DNA of 64,000 bases, taken from assembly GCA_029931535.1 (NCBI GenBank), contig JAQPZY010001684.1:6975501-7039500 (forward strand), in the 5' to 3' direction. The stretch comes from Margaritifera margaritifera. Taxonomy: Eukaryota; Mollusca; Bivalvia; Unionida; Margaritiferidae. The first letter of the stretch is position 1, and each line of letters starts with the position of its first letter. Made by a program: the position numbers and the translations under genes. Below, in pieces: positions 1 to 11,876 of this stretch. Under the pieces are notes generated by a model, which was not told the origin of the DNA, ran no database searches, and saw only the letters and a list, made by a program, of their open reading frames with translations.

Positions 1-216
1 ATAAGGTTTCGTATGAATAAGTAACACTTTTTGTAAACACACATTTGCTATCGTTTTAATATCTCTTTAATAATCGCTATTGTATCATAAATGTATTTGC
101 ATGTATAAGCACTTAAAACAACCATCGTGTATTTACCTTGTTTGATAATTAACTGAGTCCCTGTAAATAGTAGAATTTAAGTAGAAGTAAACTATCACTA
201 TTTTCGTCTCTGTGTG

Positions 217-296
<80 letters not shown>

Positions 297-1020
297 ACCA
301 AAGACTATTAATACCAGATATCTCTGTTTGTATCACTGCTGATACTATTTGACTGCCGGGTTATCATGCTACTGAGTCATCACAAACGCCTCCCTATATA
401 AAACGTGTATACATGTAGCAAAAGATCAGATTTATTTCTGCAGTGACCGTGATGTAGGACCGGTGTTCCTTTATTCAGTTTTCAAAAGTGTAACATTTCC
501 ATTGGCTTGAATAATATAGGAAGTATTTTGCCAGGTATTATTTACATAGGAAGCGGCAAGGAGCAGCTACAGTAATTGCAAAAATACATGTGGCTAAACT
601 TATCGATTTGACTTCAGATGGTATATTATGCATGTTATTTGATACGTAAAGTGGTATGTAGAAGGATCGGCTTCTTTTTATCCAAGTACCCGAGTAAATC
701 AATCTTGACGTATGACGTAAACTATTTAATTGTCTGTGTCTAGTACGGACCAAACTCCAGAAAACATAGAAAACGTAGATCCAGGTTTGCCGTCACATAC
801 AACGCTGAAATATATAAACCTATGCTGTGTAATTGTAATGATAAGTAGAAATAAAAATGTAGACGCAGATCTGCTGGTACGTTATGGGAGAGGTTAGATC
901 AGGGCCTATGCCATTTGCGATTGGCTGTGAATTATAAGCTGATATGTACGGTAACCCTCGTCTGTTCTTTAATCCAAGTGTACCCGTTATTGTTATATGT
1001 CTTGTGCTCAAATCCTTTTT
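1..1020. other. non-coding stretch, no gene recognised
   Basis: AT-rich sequence with a long (AT)n tract at 219-293. Around 775-950 it holds short motifs of the type agatc-tg that recur as hairpins at 39.1-39.24 kb and in the LINE copies near 8.65 and 12.55 kb. No reading frame here resembles a known protein. Confidence 0.5.
219..293. repeat. (AT)n microsatellite
   Basis: An uninterrupted AT dinucleotide tract of about 75 bp. Isoleucine/tyrosine-rich reading frames across it are artefacts of the repeat. Confidence 0.97.
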
Positions 1021-1541
1021 AGAGAACATGGAGTGGCTAAGTTACTACTTTTGTATTATATGAGAACATGTAGTGGCGAAGTTACTACATTTGTATTATA
1101 TGAGAACATGGAGTGGCTAAGTTACTACATTTGTATTATATGAGAACATGGAGTGGCTAAGTAACTACATTTGTATTATATGAGAACATGGAGTGGCGAA
1201 GTTACTACATTTGTATTATATGAGAACAAGGAGTGGCGAAGTTACTACATTTGTATTATATGAGAACATAGAGTGGCTAAGTTACCACATTTGTATTATA
1301 TGAGAACATGGAGTGGCTAAGTAACTACATTGTATTATATGAGAACATGGAGTGGCTAAGTTAACACATTTGTATTATATGAAAACATGGAGTGGCTAAG
1401 TTACCACATTCGTATTATATGAGAACATGGAGTGGCTAAGTTAACACATTTGTATTATATGAAAACATGGAGTGGCTAAGTTACCACATTTGTATTATAT
1501 GAAAACATGGAGTGGCTAAGTTACCACATTCGTATTATATG
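1021..1541. repeat. 40-bp minisatellite, about 13 copies
   Basis: A unit beginning gagaacatggagtggctaag and ending ttgtattatat recurs every 40 bp. Copies differ by substitutions (tggctaag/tggcgaag, ttactaca/ttaccaca) and by single-base losses near 1330. Neighbouring copies share variants, as expected from local duplication. No conserved reading frame runs through it. Confidence 0.95.
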
Positions 1542-2156
1542 TGTATATTGTAAACCTTTTCCTTTTACCCATTTCTGAGGAATGCCCTTTGGTAATTTGA
1601 ATTATATCTCGCTAGAAATGGTTTCATTTAAATTTGGACATTCTCTAAATATTGTTCCTAGGAAATTTGTGGTATTTGTTTGTCACACTTAGTGTTAGAA
1701 GTTACTTAAAAGTGTTAACGTTGTTTGCTTCCCGTGTCTGTTCACCTTCTTTGCATATACATACATACATACATACAAACATACATACATATAGATACAT
1801 AGACATCTAGTTAAATATATAAACAAAGAGACAGATAAATAGATAGATTGAGAGATGACCAGATGGATAAGAATAGCAACCATATCTGTTTTCGTTCTTT
1901 CATTCTGTTTTGATTCCTTTGTTGGATTGATTAATGGATAATATTTTATTCTCATTCTTACTAGTCTTGTCTGTTGGTTTACAGAATGTGGATGTATTTA
2001 AATCATAGTAGACAAGTGAAGATTACATTCAAAATCTAATTTACAAGCTGACATCTGAAATACAAACTCCAATATAGCTCCGATTATCAATAGCTCCCAT
2101 TATCAATGCATATTGTAGAATGAATAGATTGTGCAGTGGTTCCTAATTGCTAATTC

Positions 2157-2195
<39 letters not shown>

Positions 2196-2866
2196 ATGGC
2201 TCTAAATGTTTACCAAGACATTTATTAATACATGTACATTATTTTTAATTGTTGTGAATTTGTCCACTTAATAGATCGTGTTGTTTCTCTGTTTCTCTTT
2301 ATAAAGATGGTGCGATATGTCTCCTTTCTGACACAGACGTTTCCGAAGATTGAATAGTAACCTTCAAAGTATTTATTTAAAAATGTTAACTTTTACATGT
2401 TTATCACCGTATTTGGCAGATTCTGTAGAGAAACCCAGGAAAACTAAACTTTTGGGAATTCATTTGTTTAGAGAATATCTGAAAATAGTCACACGTGCAT
2501 CAAATAATGGCGGGAAAATGCAAACATTCTTACAACATTAGGTTTGAAATTAACGTTACAAATGAGCTCATCGTCTCATAAAAAAACCCCTACAATGTAA
2601 GAATCTTTATCCTCATAAAAAAGAACCCGCTCCTAGAGAAGAATAATCTATATAGATGACAATGACTATTATAAATTCTAAACATTTGTACATATAACTT
2701 CAGTCTTCGCCCTTAATACGAGTATATAGATCTGAAATTGATGTTTTAACGTCTTTCTAAACCTTTGTTTTTAATGCTCCATCTGTTTGAAGCGTATACT
2801 TCTTTATGTTTGTTTTTTTCTGTATGGTTTTTTACTGTTTGTTGGAGTAATGGCTCTTCAGAGCTG
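1542..2866. other. non-coding stretch, no gene recognised
   Basis: Holds a short CATA tract at 1754-1791 and an A27 run at 2165-2191. The A-run could be a retroposon tail, but no element body is recognised next to it. Otherwise plain AT-rich sequence. Confidence 0.45.
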
Positions 2867-2871
2867 ATGTC

Positions 2872-4686
2872 TGTTACGCACCTCCCGTAACAGGTGTACG
2901 ATTTGGTTGGTTATCGTTATCTATTGCCCGGATTGAGTAGATTATAAAATAAAATATGAAATGTTATGGATGGATAAATAGAGATCTGAGCAGATATATA
3001 GAACAGAATAACACGAGCCCCCGTACACGAAATATAACAATTTAATCAATTACATAAAACAATTGAAATACTACATAACATTAGAAAGATACCCTTCTTT
3101 TTGAAATAAATTACCGAATTTCAACACAAATATAATTATGTAATTAGCCGATCTGTTTATATCGATAGACTTAGTTCATCATGGAATCGAGTGAACAATC
3201 GAATCAATTGCCCAGCATCCCTGAGTAACCTTGTTATTGCTGGTCACTCCCAATTTAACGTTGCTAAGAGGTCAAGGTTGATGTTCTCCCTTTTATGCTT
3301 CTCTCTCTCTCTCTCTTATCCAGCCTCTTTCGGTCCTCAAACTTTGTATGGGATGTCTCTTCTCTCAACCCTCTACGTTGATACGTATATGTGTATCGAT
3401 AGTTGGGCTTGTAGGTAGGTAGGGAGGTGGATAGGTAGGTGGAGCTATTTTCCCCTTTAAAATAAACAAGAAGCAACCTAAATATCCCGTCAGATTTCCT
3501 TCTGTGGAGTAGAACATTACCCAACTCTCGTTACGTCAGATATCGTCCTATCGGAATTCAAACTGATACCAAAGGCTATCTGGTCAGGCCAAACCTGACA
3601 GACGATAAACAAACCTAGTTTCAGAAGATTAATGTATTTTTTCTAACGGCTATTTCATCACTAACTCACATTAACATCACACGAGACATAACAGTTTCAG
3701 TTCACGTCTTAATTATACAAACGAATCATTAAATTCACTTCATGGCTTAACTACCTTAGTGGCAGTGAATATTCACTCAACTCTTTAGCATACATGAAAT
3801 CATGTAAGACATGTAAATTCACACAGATTCTCACAACTTGTATCAAATAAAGTAATGCATGAAATTCTTAGAATACATGATTCCTATTACAATCAAGACG
3901 ACAAAATTCCAACAATTCGTCAAACTCATATAAAGAAGATTATTGTACGAATTCAGACAAATGAACTCAAACAAATAGTTAGAATCATATCAAGAAAACT
4001 GATTTACGAATTTAAACAAATAAATTCAAACAAATAATTATATTGATATCAACGAATTACATGAGATTGATGCAAATACCTTGCGCTTTCAAGACTCACT
4101 CGCTTCTACCGCCAGAATTGTGTCCCTCAACTTTCAGACACCTGTCCCTTGAACAATTGTTTATACGAGAGAATTTCGCCTTATTCTGCTCGGAGTAAAG
4201 ATCTTCCGACCTTTCGCAGGAACTTGTACTGATTAAATTTTTCGATGTGGAATATTGAAAACATGAAATTTTCATCTGGGAAACATAAACCTTATTTAGC
4301 GTAGCCAATCAGGATTAAACATATCTACCGCCTTTTATAAATACACGCCCATCGTAGTTAGCGTAACCCTGTAGGTTTCGCACGCTATTTAAATAACCGA
4401 TTCTGGAAAATTTCAAAAGATGACACTACTTCAACTGGCTTTACAAATAGTTTCTGCATCCTCTCAACTTTGACATTTTCGATACCAAGACCCCAAATTT
4501 ACCTTCTGTCCGACCGTTATACAATGAATGCTTAATTAAGAATCAATCTCGCTCCAAACAGGGACATTAACACCATCGCAGTCTAGCGATTTAATACGGT
4601 ACCGTTCCTGAAAAATCTGATTAATTGTTATCTGCAAAGCTAATGCGCTCTACATAAATACATCGACAGAAATTTGCACCCTTACA
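2872..4686 (+). mobile_element. solo LTR, copy 1 (1,815 bp, TSD ATGTC)
   Basis: The element starts TGTTACGCACC and ends TTTGCACCCTTACA, so it has the TG...CA ends of an LTR. It is flanked by perfect 5-bp direct repeats, ATGTC at 2867-2871 and 4687-4691. Two further copies lie at 33597-35379 (inverted) and 55476-56687. No internal region, primer-binding site or second LTR is seen, so this is a solo LTR left by recombination between the two LTRs of a full element. Five-base duplications fit Ty3/Gypsy-type integration but do not prove that superfamily. A CCAAT box and TATAAATA near 4305-4343, conserved in all copies, give the plus orientation: U3 would run to about 4370 and R-U5 from there to the end. 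Confidence 0.88.
4305..4343 (+). promoter_or_regulatory. LTR core promoter (CCAAT plus TATA), copy 1
   Basis: CCAAT at 4305-4309 is followed 27 bp later by TATAAATA at 4336-4343. The same pair with nearly the same spacing and surrounding bases is kept in the other two LTR copies, while other parts of the LTR have diverged or been deleted. Transcription would be expected to start about 30 bp downstream. The role is inferred from motif and conservation only. Confidence 0.6.
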
Positions 4687-5208
4687 ATGTCATTTGTTTT
4701 TAATATCAGACACTAAATAGTCTTATATCTTAGTATATCAGCCGATTGTCATATTTTATGTATGTCGCTAAAACAACTGCTTTCCATTCTTTCTATAGCT
4801 GTTGGATTTCCCTTTTTTAAATAGTAACTTCTGAGATAGGATGAACCGTGAGTCGAACTCAAACAAGAAAACAAATTTAAATAAGAACACAAAATAAAGA
4901 CAAATTTGGATTAAATTAGGATTTAAAAAAAACTGTTTTTAGGTATGTGAACTGCAAATCAGCTTTTCAATGAACTGAACTACATTGATGATTGTGACGT
5001 TGGGCCATACCCTGATTTATCATCCTTAATTTCTTTTATTTACAGAACTGCTAAAAGCATGAATTGATTCAATTCTTCCAAGTTTGGGCATTGAGAAGAT
5101 ATCTGGCAAAACCTAGGCATTAAGCATGATTACATTGCATAGAATTACATGGAAGAATTACATAAAATGCTCATGTTTGAGAATTCATAAAGGAAAATCA
5201 AAATCCTC

Positions 5209-5210
<2 letters not shown>

Positions 5211-5270
<60 letters not shown>

Positions 5271-5284
5271 TAGAGAGAGAGAGA
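5211..5284. repeat. (TA)n(GA)n compound microsatellite
   Basis: About 56 bp of TA, then cag, then a short GA tract ending in an A-run. Confidence 0.95.
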
Positions 5285-6936
5285 AAAAAAACCATTGAAA
5301 AACTAGTTTTCAACTAGCCTAAGAGCATTCGACTGTCAAAGCCAATTACAAAACAGAGACAAACAAGGCAAACAGTAAACTCAGAAGAAAGTGTTGAATT
5401 TGCAAAAGTGCAATAATCATGTAAACTTTTGCAAATGCAACGCTTTCTTCTGTGCTTATTGTTTGTTGGTACTATGTATATAGTCCGTAATGGTATGTTA
5501 CTAAAAATCATGGGGAAACCACCTGTTACTTTATGTAAAAGCCAGAGCAATCATTCGGAATAATTTGTTTACAATGACGGTATATAATGGCACTTTAGGC
5601 CAAACCGTATATACATTAATCACATTCCCCTATTGACCCGAATTCATTGACTTCCTGAATCGACAATGTTCAACTGATACAAAAATTTTAAATATATACT
5701 TTAATTTAAAATGTTATATTTTTACCAGGATTACTTACATGTGATGTTACAAATATGAAGTTAAGCAATACCATGCTTCCAATATATACTTGTGGTTCAG
5801 GTGACCAGATAGCACGTGGGCCTGTAGCATAGCTTACCCTGTGCTCAAACAAGTCAACAATCGTGTTTTATGTACACACACAAATACTGTATAGCGGTTT
5901 GAATACTCGAAGTGTTGTAGGTCTAAATTCAGTCTAATTAAAAATCAAAATCTACTTATAATATGATTAGATTTGACAGACACCGATAAAGGTTGATGTT
6001 CTGCCGAGTTTTAGAATTCCCGGTCTATTTAGTTTTAGTAACCTGTCAGATAAAGTGTTGCATTTTATGTTAAGGAGCGTTATTGTTAGAAACAAAATGT
6101 TCCGAATGATGTATCCCTCATTCATAAATGTGAAAGCTGTAATTTACTTGGTAAATTGAAAGGTCAACAGGGTATGAAATCGTATCGGTGTCCGTCAGAT
6201 CTCCGTTATGTCGGAGATTTCGATTTTAATTAGATTGGGTATAACTTATATTTGTTCGGTTGTGTCAGGTTTTCGAGGTTGCAGGAAATATAAGGTTTTG
6301 CTCTGGAACCAAGGAAATCATTCGAATAAGACCGAGTATTCGAGTGATCCATGCTTCAATTGTCGAAGTTTATGACCACTTATACAATATATGTCATATG
6401 GTCCTTAAAAAAGAACCATCTACCAGCATGCACAGGTTCATATCTTGTTTTGCAGGGATTAAGTAGACTTTTGTACTATTTTTCATTGCATGTGAAATAT
6501 TCCCAACTTTATCATGGTTTTCATTTACCAAATGCATGCCGTTCATTTGCTGTTGTTGTTATTGTTGAAAATTCTCCCCTCCTTTAGACGCACATGCAAA
6601 CAAGAATAGAAGTGGATCATTTCAGATTTTGAAGCATTATTTTATCTTACTCACGTGACATCTTCATCTTGTCTTAGATTTCATCTTTTTCAAGATATCA
6701 GTTGAATGAAATGAAAATAAGATCAAACGTTTCGTTCAAAATACATAGCCATAAATCTCTTTCTCGTGCACTGCAAAATGCTACTACGACAAGACAACCA
6801 TAAGTAGTGCCTTTCATTTACGCTTGAGTGAAATCTAGAATGCATACACAACACTTAGCATGCGTATTAAATTTCGAAAATCGAAGAATATAATTCGACC
6901 AGTTCATCACTTTTCTTCAATTATCTCATAAGAATT

Positions 6937-7088
6937 GCTAAATGTGAAGATTGCATGCTGATATTTCTCTGACTGAGTATGCCTGAGAGGTAACATACAT
7001 GTATATTAGACCTCAACGCTTACGTACACTCTATCAGATATCGCTTCTATTTCACTAGAAATGCCGACACCAAATCTTCACATTTAGC
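6937..7088. repeat. 16-bp inverted repeat pair with 120-bp spacer
   Basis: gctaaatgtgaagatt at 6937-6952 has its exact reverse complement at 7073-7088, with weaker pairing just outside. It could be the ends of a decayed MITE or a chance palindrome. No target duplication was identified. Confidence 0.5.
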
Positions 7089-7261
7089 TAATTGTTTTCA
7101 CAGATAAGTTACGAATGTGACGAGTCACTTTGGAGTTTTGAAATTTGATACGTAAAAAAGAGAGATATCCTTTTTAACTGGACAACTATATGTTTCGTCT
7201 GAATTCTAGAACCAACTCACGCATGACGGAAATGACCCTCTCCAGATTTTCTCGTGCGCAA

Positions 7262-7640
7262 GAGTGATTGATGGCCATGACGCTCCAACAAATTATCGTA
7301 TTATCCCGTATAAAACGTATCCAACAATGAAAGGTGGAAACCAAAATATGCTGTCCCATAATGCTTTGGTAGATCAGAGTCTACGCTTTTTGCTTGCAAT
7401 AATGACTAGATAAAAGCAGACTGGTCCAAGTTAAAAACTTGCAAAAAGAATATTTTCAAAGGTAAAGGTGAACATGAGACGGATCAAAATAAAACGGGAT
7501 TTATCAAATAAAAATATAAAAAAAGAGAAAGTGCTAATGACTGGCAGTTACTAATTATTGCACGTGATGACACTATCTGGAACACCTCAAATCTTTCTGC
7601 AGGATATGAAGTAATTTCCATGGGCCGTTTTTATTCATCA
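7262..7640. repeat. dispersed repeat R2, copy 1 (partial)
   Basis: Related by eye to 15480-15925 and 21880-22285. Shared landmarks are a block like cgtatccaacaatga, then cataatgct..ggtagatcag, then atctttctg followed by gaagtaatttcca. It stops near the (AT)n tract at 7662. No coding capacity is seen. In the third copy this repeat lies directly upstream of the virus-like cassette. Confidence 0.6.
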
Positions 7641-7660
7641 AAAACATGTGCGTGAGTGTG

Positions 7661-7661
<1 letters not shown>

Positions 7662-7744
<83 letters not shown>
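7662..7744. repeat. (AT)n microsatellite
   Basis: Uninterrupted AT tract, about 83 bp. Confidence 0.97.
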
Positions 7745-7746
<2 letters not shown>

Positions 7747-7892
7747 TGGACACAACACAGATCTGTTGAGAATTAAATGTTTGATCAATTCTTGGTAACA
7801 TACGAAATTACTAGATCATAAAATCATATGGCCCCATCATTTTGTCGATGGATATATCTCACTATATTATTAATATATTTGTAGACATTCAT

Positions 7893-8001
<109 letters not shown>

Positions 8002-8089
8002 CCACACACAGATACCTTTGTTCAGCCTGTACAAATTATATGAATATCATCTAAACCCAGTGCATATATTATGATGACAAAGTTCATAG

Positions 8090-9450
8090 TGAGTCGATTG
8101 AGATGGCACCACAACTTAATGGATGCAGAAGGACAATAGTGAATGACCTCTTCTGTCTGATCCAATATAAATGTGTGCGTCTCTTTTACTCTTCTGTCTG
8201 ATCCAATATAAATTTGTGCGTCTCTTTTAATCTTCTGTCTCTTGTCGTTTATTTTTCTGATACACTACAAAATGTATCACTGACGAGTGTTCCGCTGTCA
8301 CAAGCGGCTCAGATATTTTCTCTACAATTGCCTTATTCATCGTACTTTCTTTCTATTCTTGAATAATATAATGTACTATTTTCTTCTCTTGTTATTACAC
8401 AGAATGCCCATATACTGTTTGTACGATGCTTTAATCTTTAACGTCACACTTTCAAATAAAATGAAAAAAAAAAATAGGACGAAGTTGCCGTTGACATGTA
8501 TATGCGGATTATTGACCACATTAATTATACGGCAAAGGAAAAGCATTTCGTTTCCAGGGTTGGCAAAAGTGTCAATTGTGCACCAAAAACGTAATTTTGT
8601 ACCGCTGTATAACTTGCAACCAAGAGCGAACAACATAGACCCAGATCTGTTATTGTTTAATAGGCCGGCAGGTTCGGGTCCATGCTGTTAGTTTTATTTA
8701 GGATTTCAAACAAATAGTGTAGATCCTGATCTGGGTCATAGATGTTCGCGGTTTTGGCGGGCGTTTCATAGAGATATATAATTCTTAATCTTGATCTGCG
8801 GAGAGTCCTCGACAGTCGACGAGGAGTTTGTGCATAAAATTAGTCTCTGAGTTTGGACCTGACATTTTCCAGTCACCTGCTCGAAATCAATGTTGGAAAT
8901 TAGTCAGTATGTGTTGGTCCTCCAAATGTTTTATATATGTCAACAAATGACATGTTCTAATATTTTGTAACTCATACATGCATTATAAACTGGACAGTAA
9001 TTATTTCCAATGTGTCTGTTTCCTTTCTTAAAGGTCAAATATGGAGAAAATCTTCAATTAGCAAGTTTTCATTGCTTTTTGTAGAACAATATACATACAT
9101 TAAATATTTGCTACTCTGGTGAAATTTCAGCTTTTGGAAAATGTTCTATTTATTTTCGAAATCTTCAATTTTGTTTAAGATTTCATCCTTTTCAAGATTT
9201 CAGTTGAATGAAATAAAATAAAAATAAAATCAAACTTTGAGTTCAATATACATGGCCACAAATCTCTTTCTCAGGCATTGCAAAAATACACGACCGGAAA
9301 ATTGTGCAAAGAATTTGAATTATGCTGAGTGTGCGAGATGTTTGAGTTACTGAAGTTTGACTGTATTTGTCGTTTCATGATCAAATGGAAATTGGCCCAG
9401 GCTTTGCATGTACAGGTAATTTAATGTATCTTTTAAGTCCATTGGGGCCG
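8090..9450 (-). mobile_element. decayed LINE, copy C, internally deleted
   Basis: Three blocks appear in the same order as in copy B (11930-14460): a distal block (8090-8470, like 11935-12290), a middle block (8620-8872, like 12480-12755), and a tail block (8873-9450, like 13916-14460). The reverse transcriptase core of copy B (about 12.76-13.9 kb) is missing. The join at about 8873 falls at a shared cagt, so the deletion probably used microhomology. The minus strand is assigned from the reverse transcriptase orientation in copy B. A 41-bp direct duplication (atccaatataaat unit) lies at 8150-8235. No intact frame remains. Confidence 0.6.
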
Positions 9451-9470
9451 TTATCAGAAAAATTGTCGTG

Positions 9471-9630
9471 ACTTTACATTACACATCCGAGCACCACTCA
9501 CAGGTACAAGGTGATGGAAACTTGCTTTATCACGCAGAAACGAAAATCACATTTTCAGCTTCAATGATTTAGACCCAAACCAATAGGCTTCTGTCTCTAC
9601 CCATGAGCAAGGTACATATGAGGTCTGAGA
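9471..9630. repeat. single unit related to the 16.5-17.0 kb tandem repeat
   Basis: ggaaacttgctttatcac followed by gcagaaacgaaaatcac matches the unit around 16915-16955 (ggaaacttgattcatcat then gcagaagg). It appears to be an isolated copy of that degenerate repeat. Confidence 0.45.
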
Positions 9631-9634
9631 AGAA

Positions 9635-9649
9635 ACACACACACACACG

Positions 9650-9715
<66 letters not shown>
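9635..9715. repeat. (CA)n microsatellite
   Basis: About 80 bp of CA with two CG interruptions near its start. Confidence 0.97.
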
Positions 9716-9718
<3 letters not shown>

Positions 9719-9799
9719 ACATCGTTATCAATATATTCCACTGCACCTTCTTTCGTGGGGATAAAAGGAATTATTGCTTCCTTGGGAATATGAGCATTA

Positions 9800-10010
9800 A
9801 CCTGAGCAAAAGTTTTTCCCTTATGTCATTATGAGATAGTTAGTTCACGTGGCATTAAAAATAGTGCATACTATGCGCGAATACATTAATTTACTTCCTA
9901 ATTACATATGCAAACTGCACTGACCTTGCAACAACAAGGACATGGGAATTAACATTTTTATTCCGGAAGTTATTTATGCACCTGATTAAATTTATTCCAT
10001 TATTTATTCT
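9800..10010. repeat. dispersed repeat R3, copy 1
   Basis: Related by eye to 18165-18300 and more weakly to 23840-24010. Landmarks are tttcccttat then atgagatagttagttca..gtggcatt, then a block ending caaggacatggg. No protein similarity. Confidence 0.5.
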
Positions 10011-10370
10011 TTATATCGTGACTGTGCTGATACAAAATTTAAATGTTTACAAATATAGTATATGGATGATACTTATTTCAGTTTACCAGTTCACTTGTAA
10101 ATAAACTATGCACTTTATCTGCTCAGATTATTATATTATTGACTGAAGCAGTGTTTTCACAAACAAATGGGGCAATGTTCCAACATGACAGTACAACAAG
10201 TCGGCATTTGTACATGTCCATAGGATGTAGAAGTTTAAATCGTTGCATTATCACACTTGTCGATTTTCAGTACAAAACCCGGCAGTGGATGGGCCCAGAT
10301 CTTTAATGTATATATTTTGTTATCAATTTATTAATATCTACCTGACAAAGAGAGAAACTCACACATATAC

Positions 10371-10422
10371 CTTTGTTTTGACTGTTATGCCTATACAAAT
10401 TACATGGAATAAAATTGATGTA
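10371..10422. repeat. 52-bp direct repeat, left copy (probable target-site duplication)
   Basis: Begins ctttgttttgactgttatgc and ends aaaattgatgta. It matches 11825-11876 at 51 of 52 positions; the difference is tacatgg versus tatatgg. The pair abuts both ends of the inverted LINE copy A, as a target-site duplication would. Confidence 0.75.
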
Positions 10423-10599
10423 CAACACTTTAGATTAAGAACTGCTAATACTGAATGCGCCTACAGGTTACAGTTAATGTTGTTAGTTATATTTAGGGTT
10501 TGAAACGAACAGATTACGGTATTTCTTAATCTTGATGTGTGGACACTCCTCGACAGTCGATGAGGAGTTTATGCATAGAATTAGTCTCTGAGTTTGGAC

Positions 10600-11520
10600 C
10601 TGAAATCTTCCAGTAAGCTGCTGTGCACACAATACAGGGGGCAGACTGTTCCAGTTATTGATGATCTTTGCAAAAAAAAAGAAAGAAAAAAAATGAATGT
10701 TCGATGTTCATGTATATCCATATTGCACTGTAAAGGACTGAGTTTCCTTGTGTTCCTGTGTCGAGTTCTGGTATGGCTGATGGTCACTGTCGGGCACAAC
10801 AACCAGTCCCTCTATTATCGTGTACATCGGGATGTGTTTCAGTTCTGTTTGTCATGTTTCAAAAAATCCCATTATAATTTATTTATCATGCTAGATACAC
10901 TGTTCCATCTGCCGTATTATTTAAAAAAAACTGTCGGCACGATGCTGAATAATTTCAAGTTATTGTATGCCACTATTTAAAAAAAGGGTCCCGAATAGAA
11001 GCGATGTATTCAAGAACCAAGCAGACGAGGAATCTAAAAGGTTGTATTCTTTATACCTAGTGGACAAGATCTGAGGTTTTTCAGAAGGAATCTTAGGATA
11101 CTGTTTGCCTTATTTGCGATTTTATTAACGTATAGTGTCCATCTAAGGGAGTTGTTGATAATAATGATAAGGTAGGAATTATTTTCAAATAGCTCCAATA
11201 GCTGATGATACAATATATAATCTGAAAGTACTTGGTGTGCTGGCTCTGGTTATCCGTTGTATGTAACATTTAGCAGCATTGAATTTCATTCCCCTTTTGA
11301 TGCCCACGTTTCCAGAGACTTTACTTCCTATTGAAGTAGAATATCATCTTTAAAGGACTCTATAGACCTTATAGAAGGCATACCTCAGCAAATACTCTCA
11401 CTTGTGAGCTCACAAATACAGATAAGACATTTATATAGCACAAAAACAATAATTGATCCAATACTATTCCGTCGGGATGTCCTGTCTCTACTTTTACAGA
11501 GGAAGAAACATTCGAAATCA
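10600..11520 (-). pseudogene. reverse transcriptase relic (3' part of copy A)
   Basis: On the minus strand, fragments match the palm region of a Jockey/CR1-type non-LTR reverse transcriptase. Near 11380-11490 there is a stretch equivalent to the usual SGVPQGTVLGPLLFLCYIND, degraded to TGHPDGIVLDQLLFLCYINV. It runs on to VSSQVRVFAEVCLL, where the catalytic FADD has become FAEV. Near 11270-11300 is GMKFNAAKC, the conserved block after the active site. Stops and frame changes separate the pieces. The catalytic aspartate pair is lost, so no activity is expected. Confidence 0.75.
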
Positions 11521-11824
11521 TTTGTAGACATATATGGAAACATTTGGAGGACCAACACATACTAATTTCCAACACTGATTTCAAGCAGTTCACTATTGTA
11601 AAACTCAGCTTCTGGCTATAGTCAACTATCTTATAAAATACTATGACAATAACGTACAGATTGATTTGGCCATTCTGAGCTTTAGCAGCAAAGCATTTGA
11701 CACTGCTCCAGACAAGAGATTATTATCAATCATTTAACATGATGGTGTTCATGGAGATATTTAAACTCGGATAAGCTCTTTTCCTCAAGACAGATACCAG
11801 AGTTGTGACTGATTTCGAATGTTT
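11521..11824 (+). pseudogene. inverted reverse transcriptase relic (5' part of copy A)
   Basis: Plus-strand reading near 11650-11800 gives QIDLAILSFSSKAFDTAPDK, the first conserved aspartate block of reverse transcriptases (usual form DFSKAFDxVPH). It is followed by GVHGDI, stop, then SSFPQDRYQS. The same block is on the minus strand in copy B (13690-13990, reading GINGQIQTWISSFLQNRYQ), which shows the inversion. Confidence 0.75.
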
Positions 11825-11876
11825 CTTTGTTTTGACTGTTATGCCTATACAAATTATATGGAATAAAATTGATGTA
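11825..11876. repeat. 52-bp direct repeat, right copy (probable target-site duplication)
   Basis: Partner of 10371-10422 with a single mismatch. Its start directly abuts the outer end of the inverted 5' block of copy A. Fifty-two bases is long for a LINE target duplication but within what target-primed reverse transcription can produce. Confidence 0.75.

Larger units (their letters stand above)
4692..7260. other. non-coding stretch, no gene recognised
   Basis: Contains a (TA)n(GA)n compound tract at 5211-5284 and a 16-bp perfect inverted repeat (6937-6952 with 7073-7088). Around 6665-6800 there is a block related to 9175-9290 and 14180-14300. Short open frames near 6260-6590 resemble nothing recognised. 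Confidence 0.45.
10423..11824 (-). mobile_element. LINE insertion, copy A, with twin-priming 5' inversion
   Basis: The 3' portion (10423-11520) reads as reverse transcriptase sequence on the minus strand. The 5' portion (11521-11824) is inverted and reads as upstream reverse transcriptase on the plus strand. In copy B (12480-13990) the same two blocks are collinear. The last 15 bp of the forward portion (11506-11520, aaacattcgaaatca) reappear inverted at the outer end of the inverted block (11810-11824), a small overlap at the priming point. 52-bp direct repeats flank both ends. This is the geometry of twin priming in target-primed reverse transcription. Both portions have stops or lost motifs, so the copy is dead. 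No poly(A) tail is seen at the 10423 end. Confidence 0.75.

Noticed and set aside
133..336. Open frames rich in alternating Ile-Tyr over (AT)n tracts, here and at about a dozen other places
   Set aside because: They exist only because a dinucleotide repeat has no stop in these frames; both strands give the same kind of frame.
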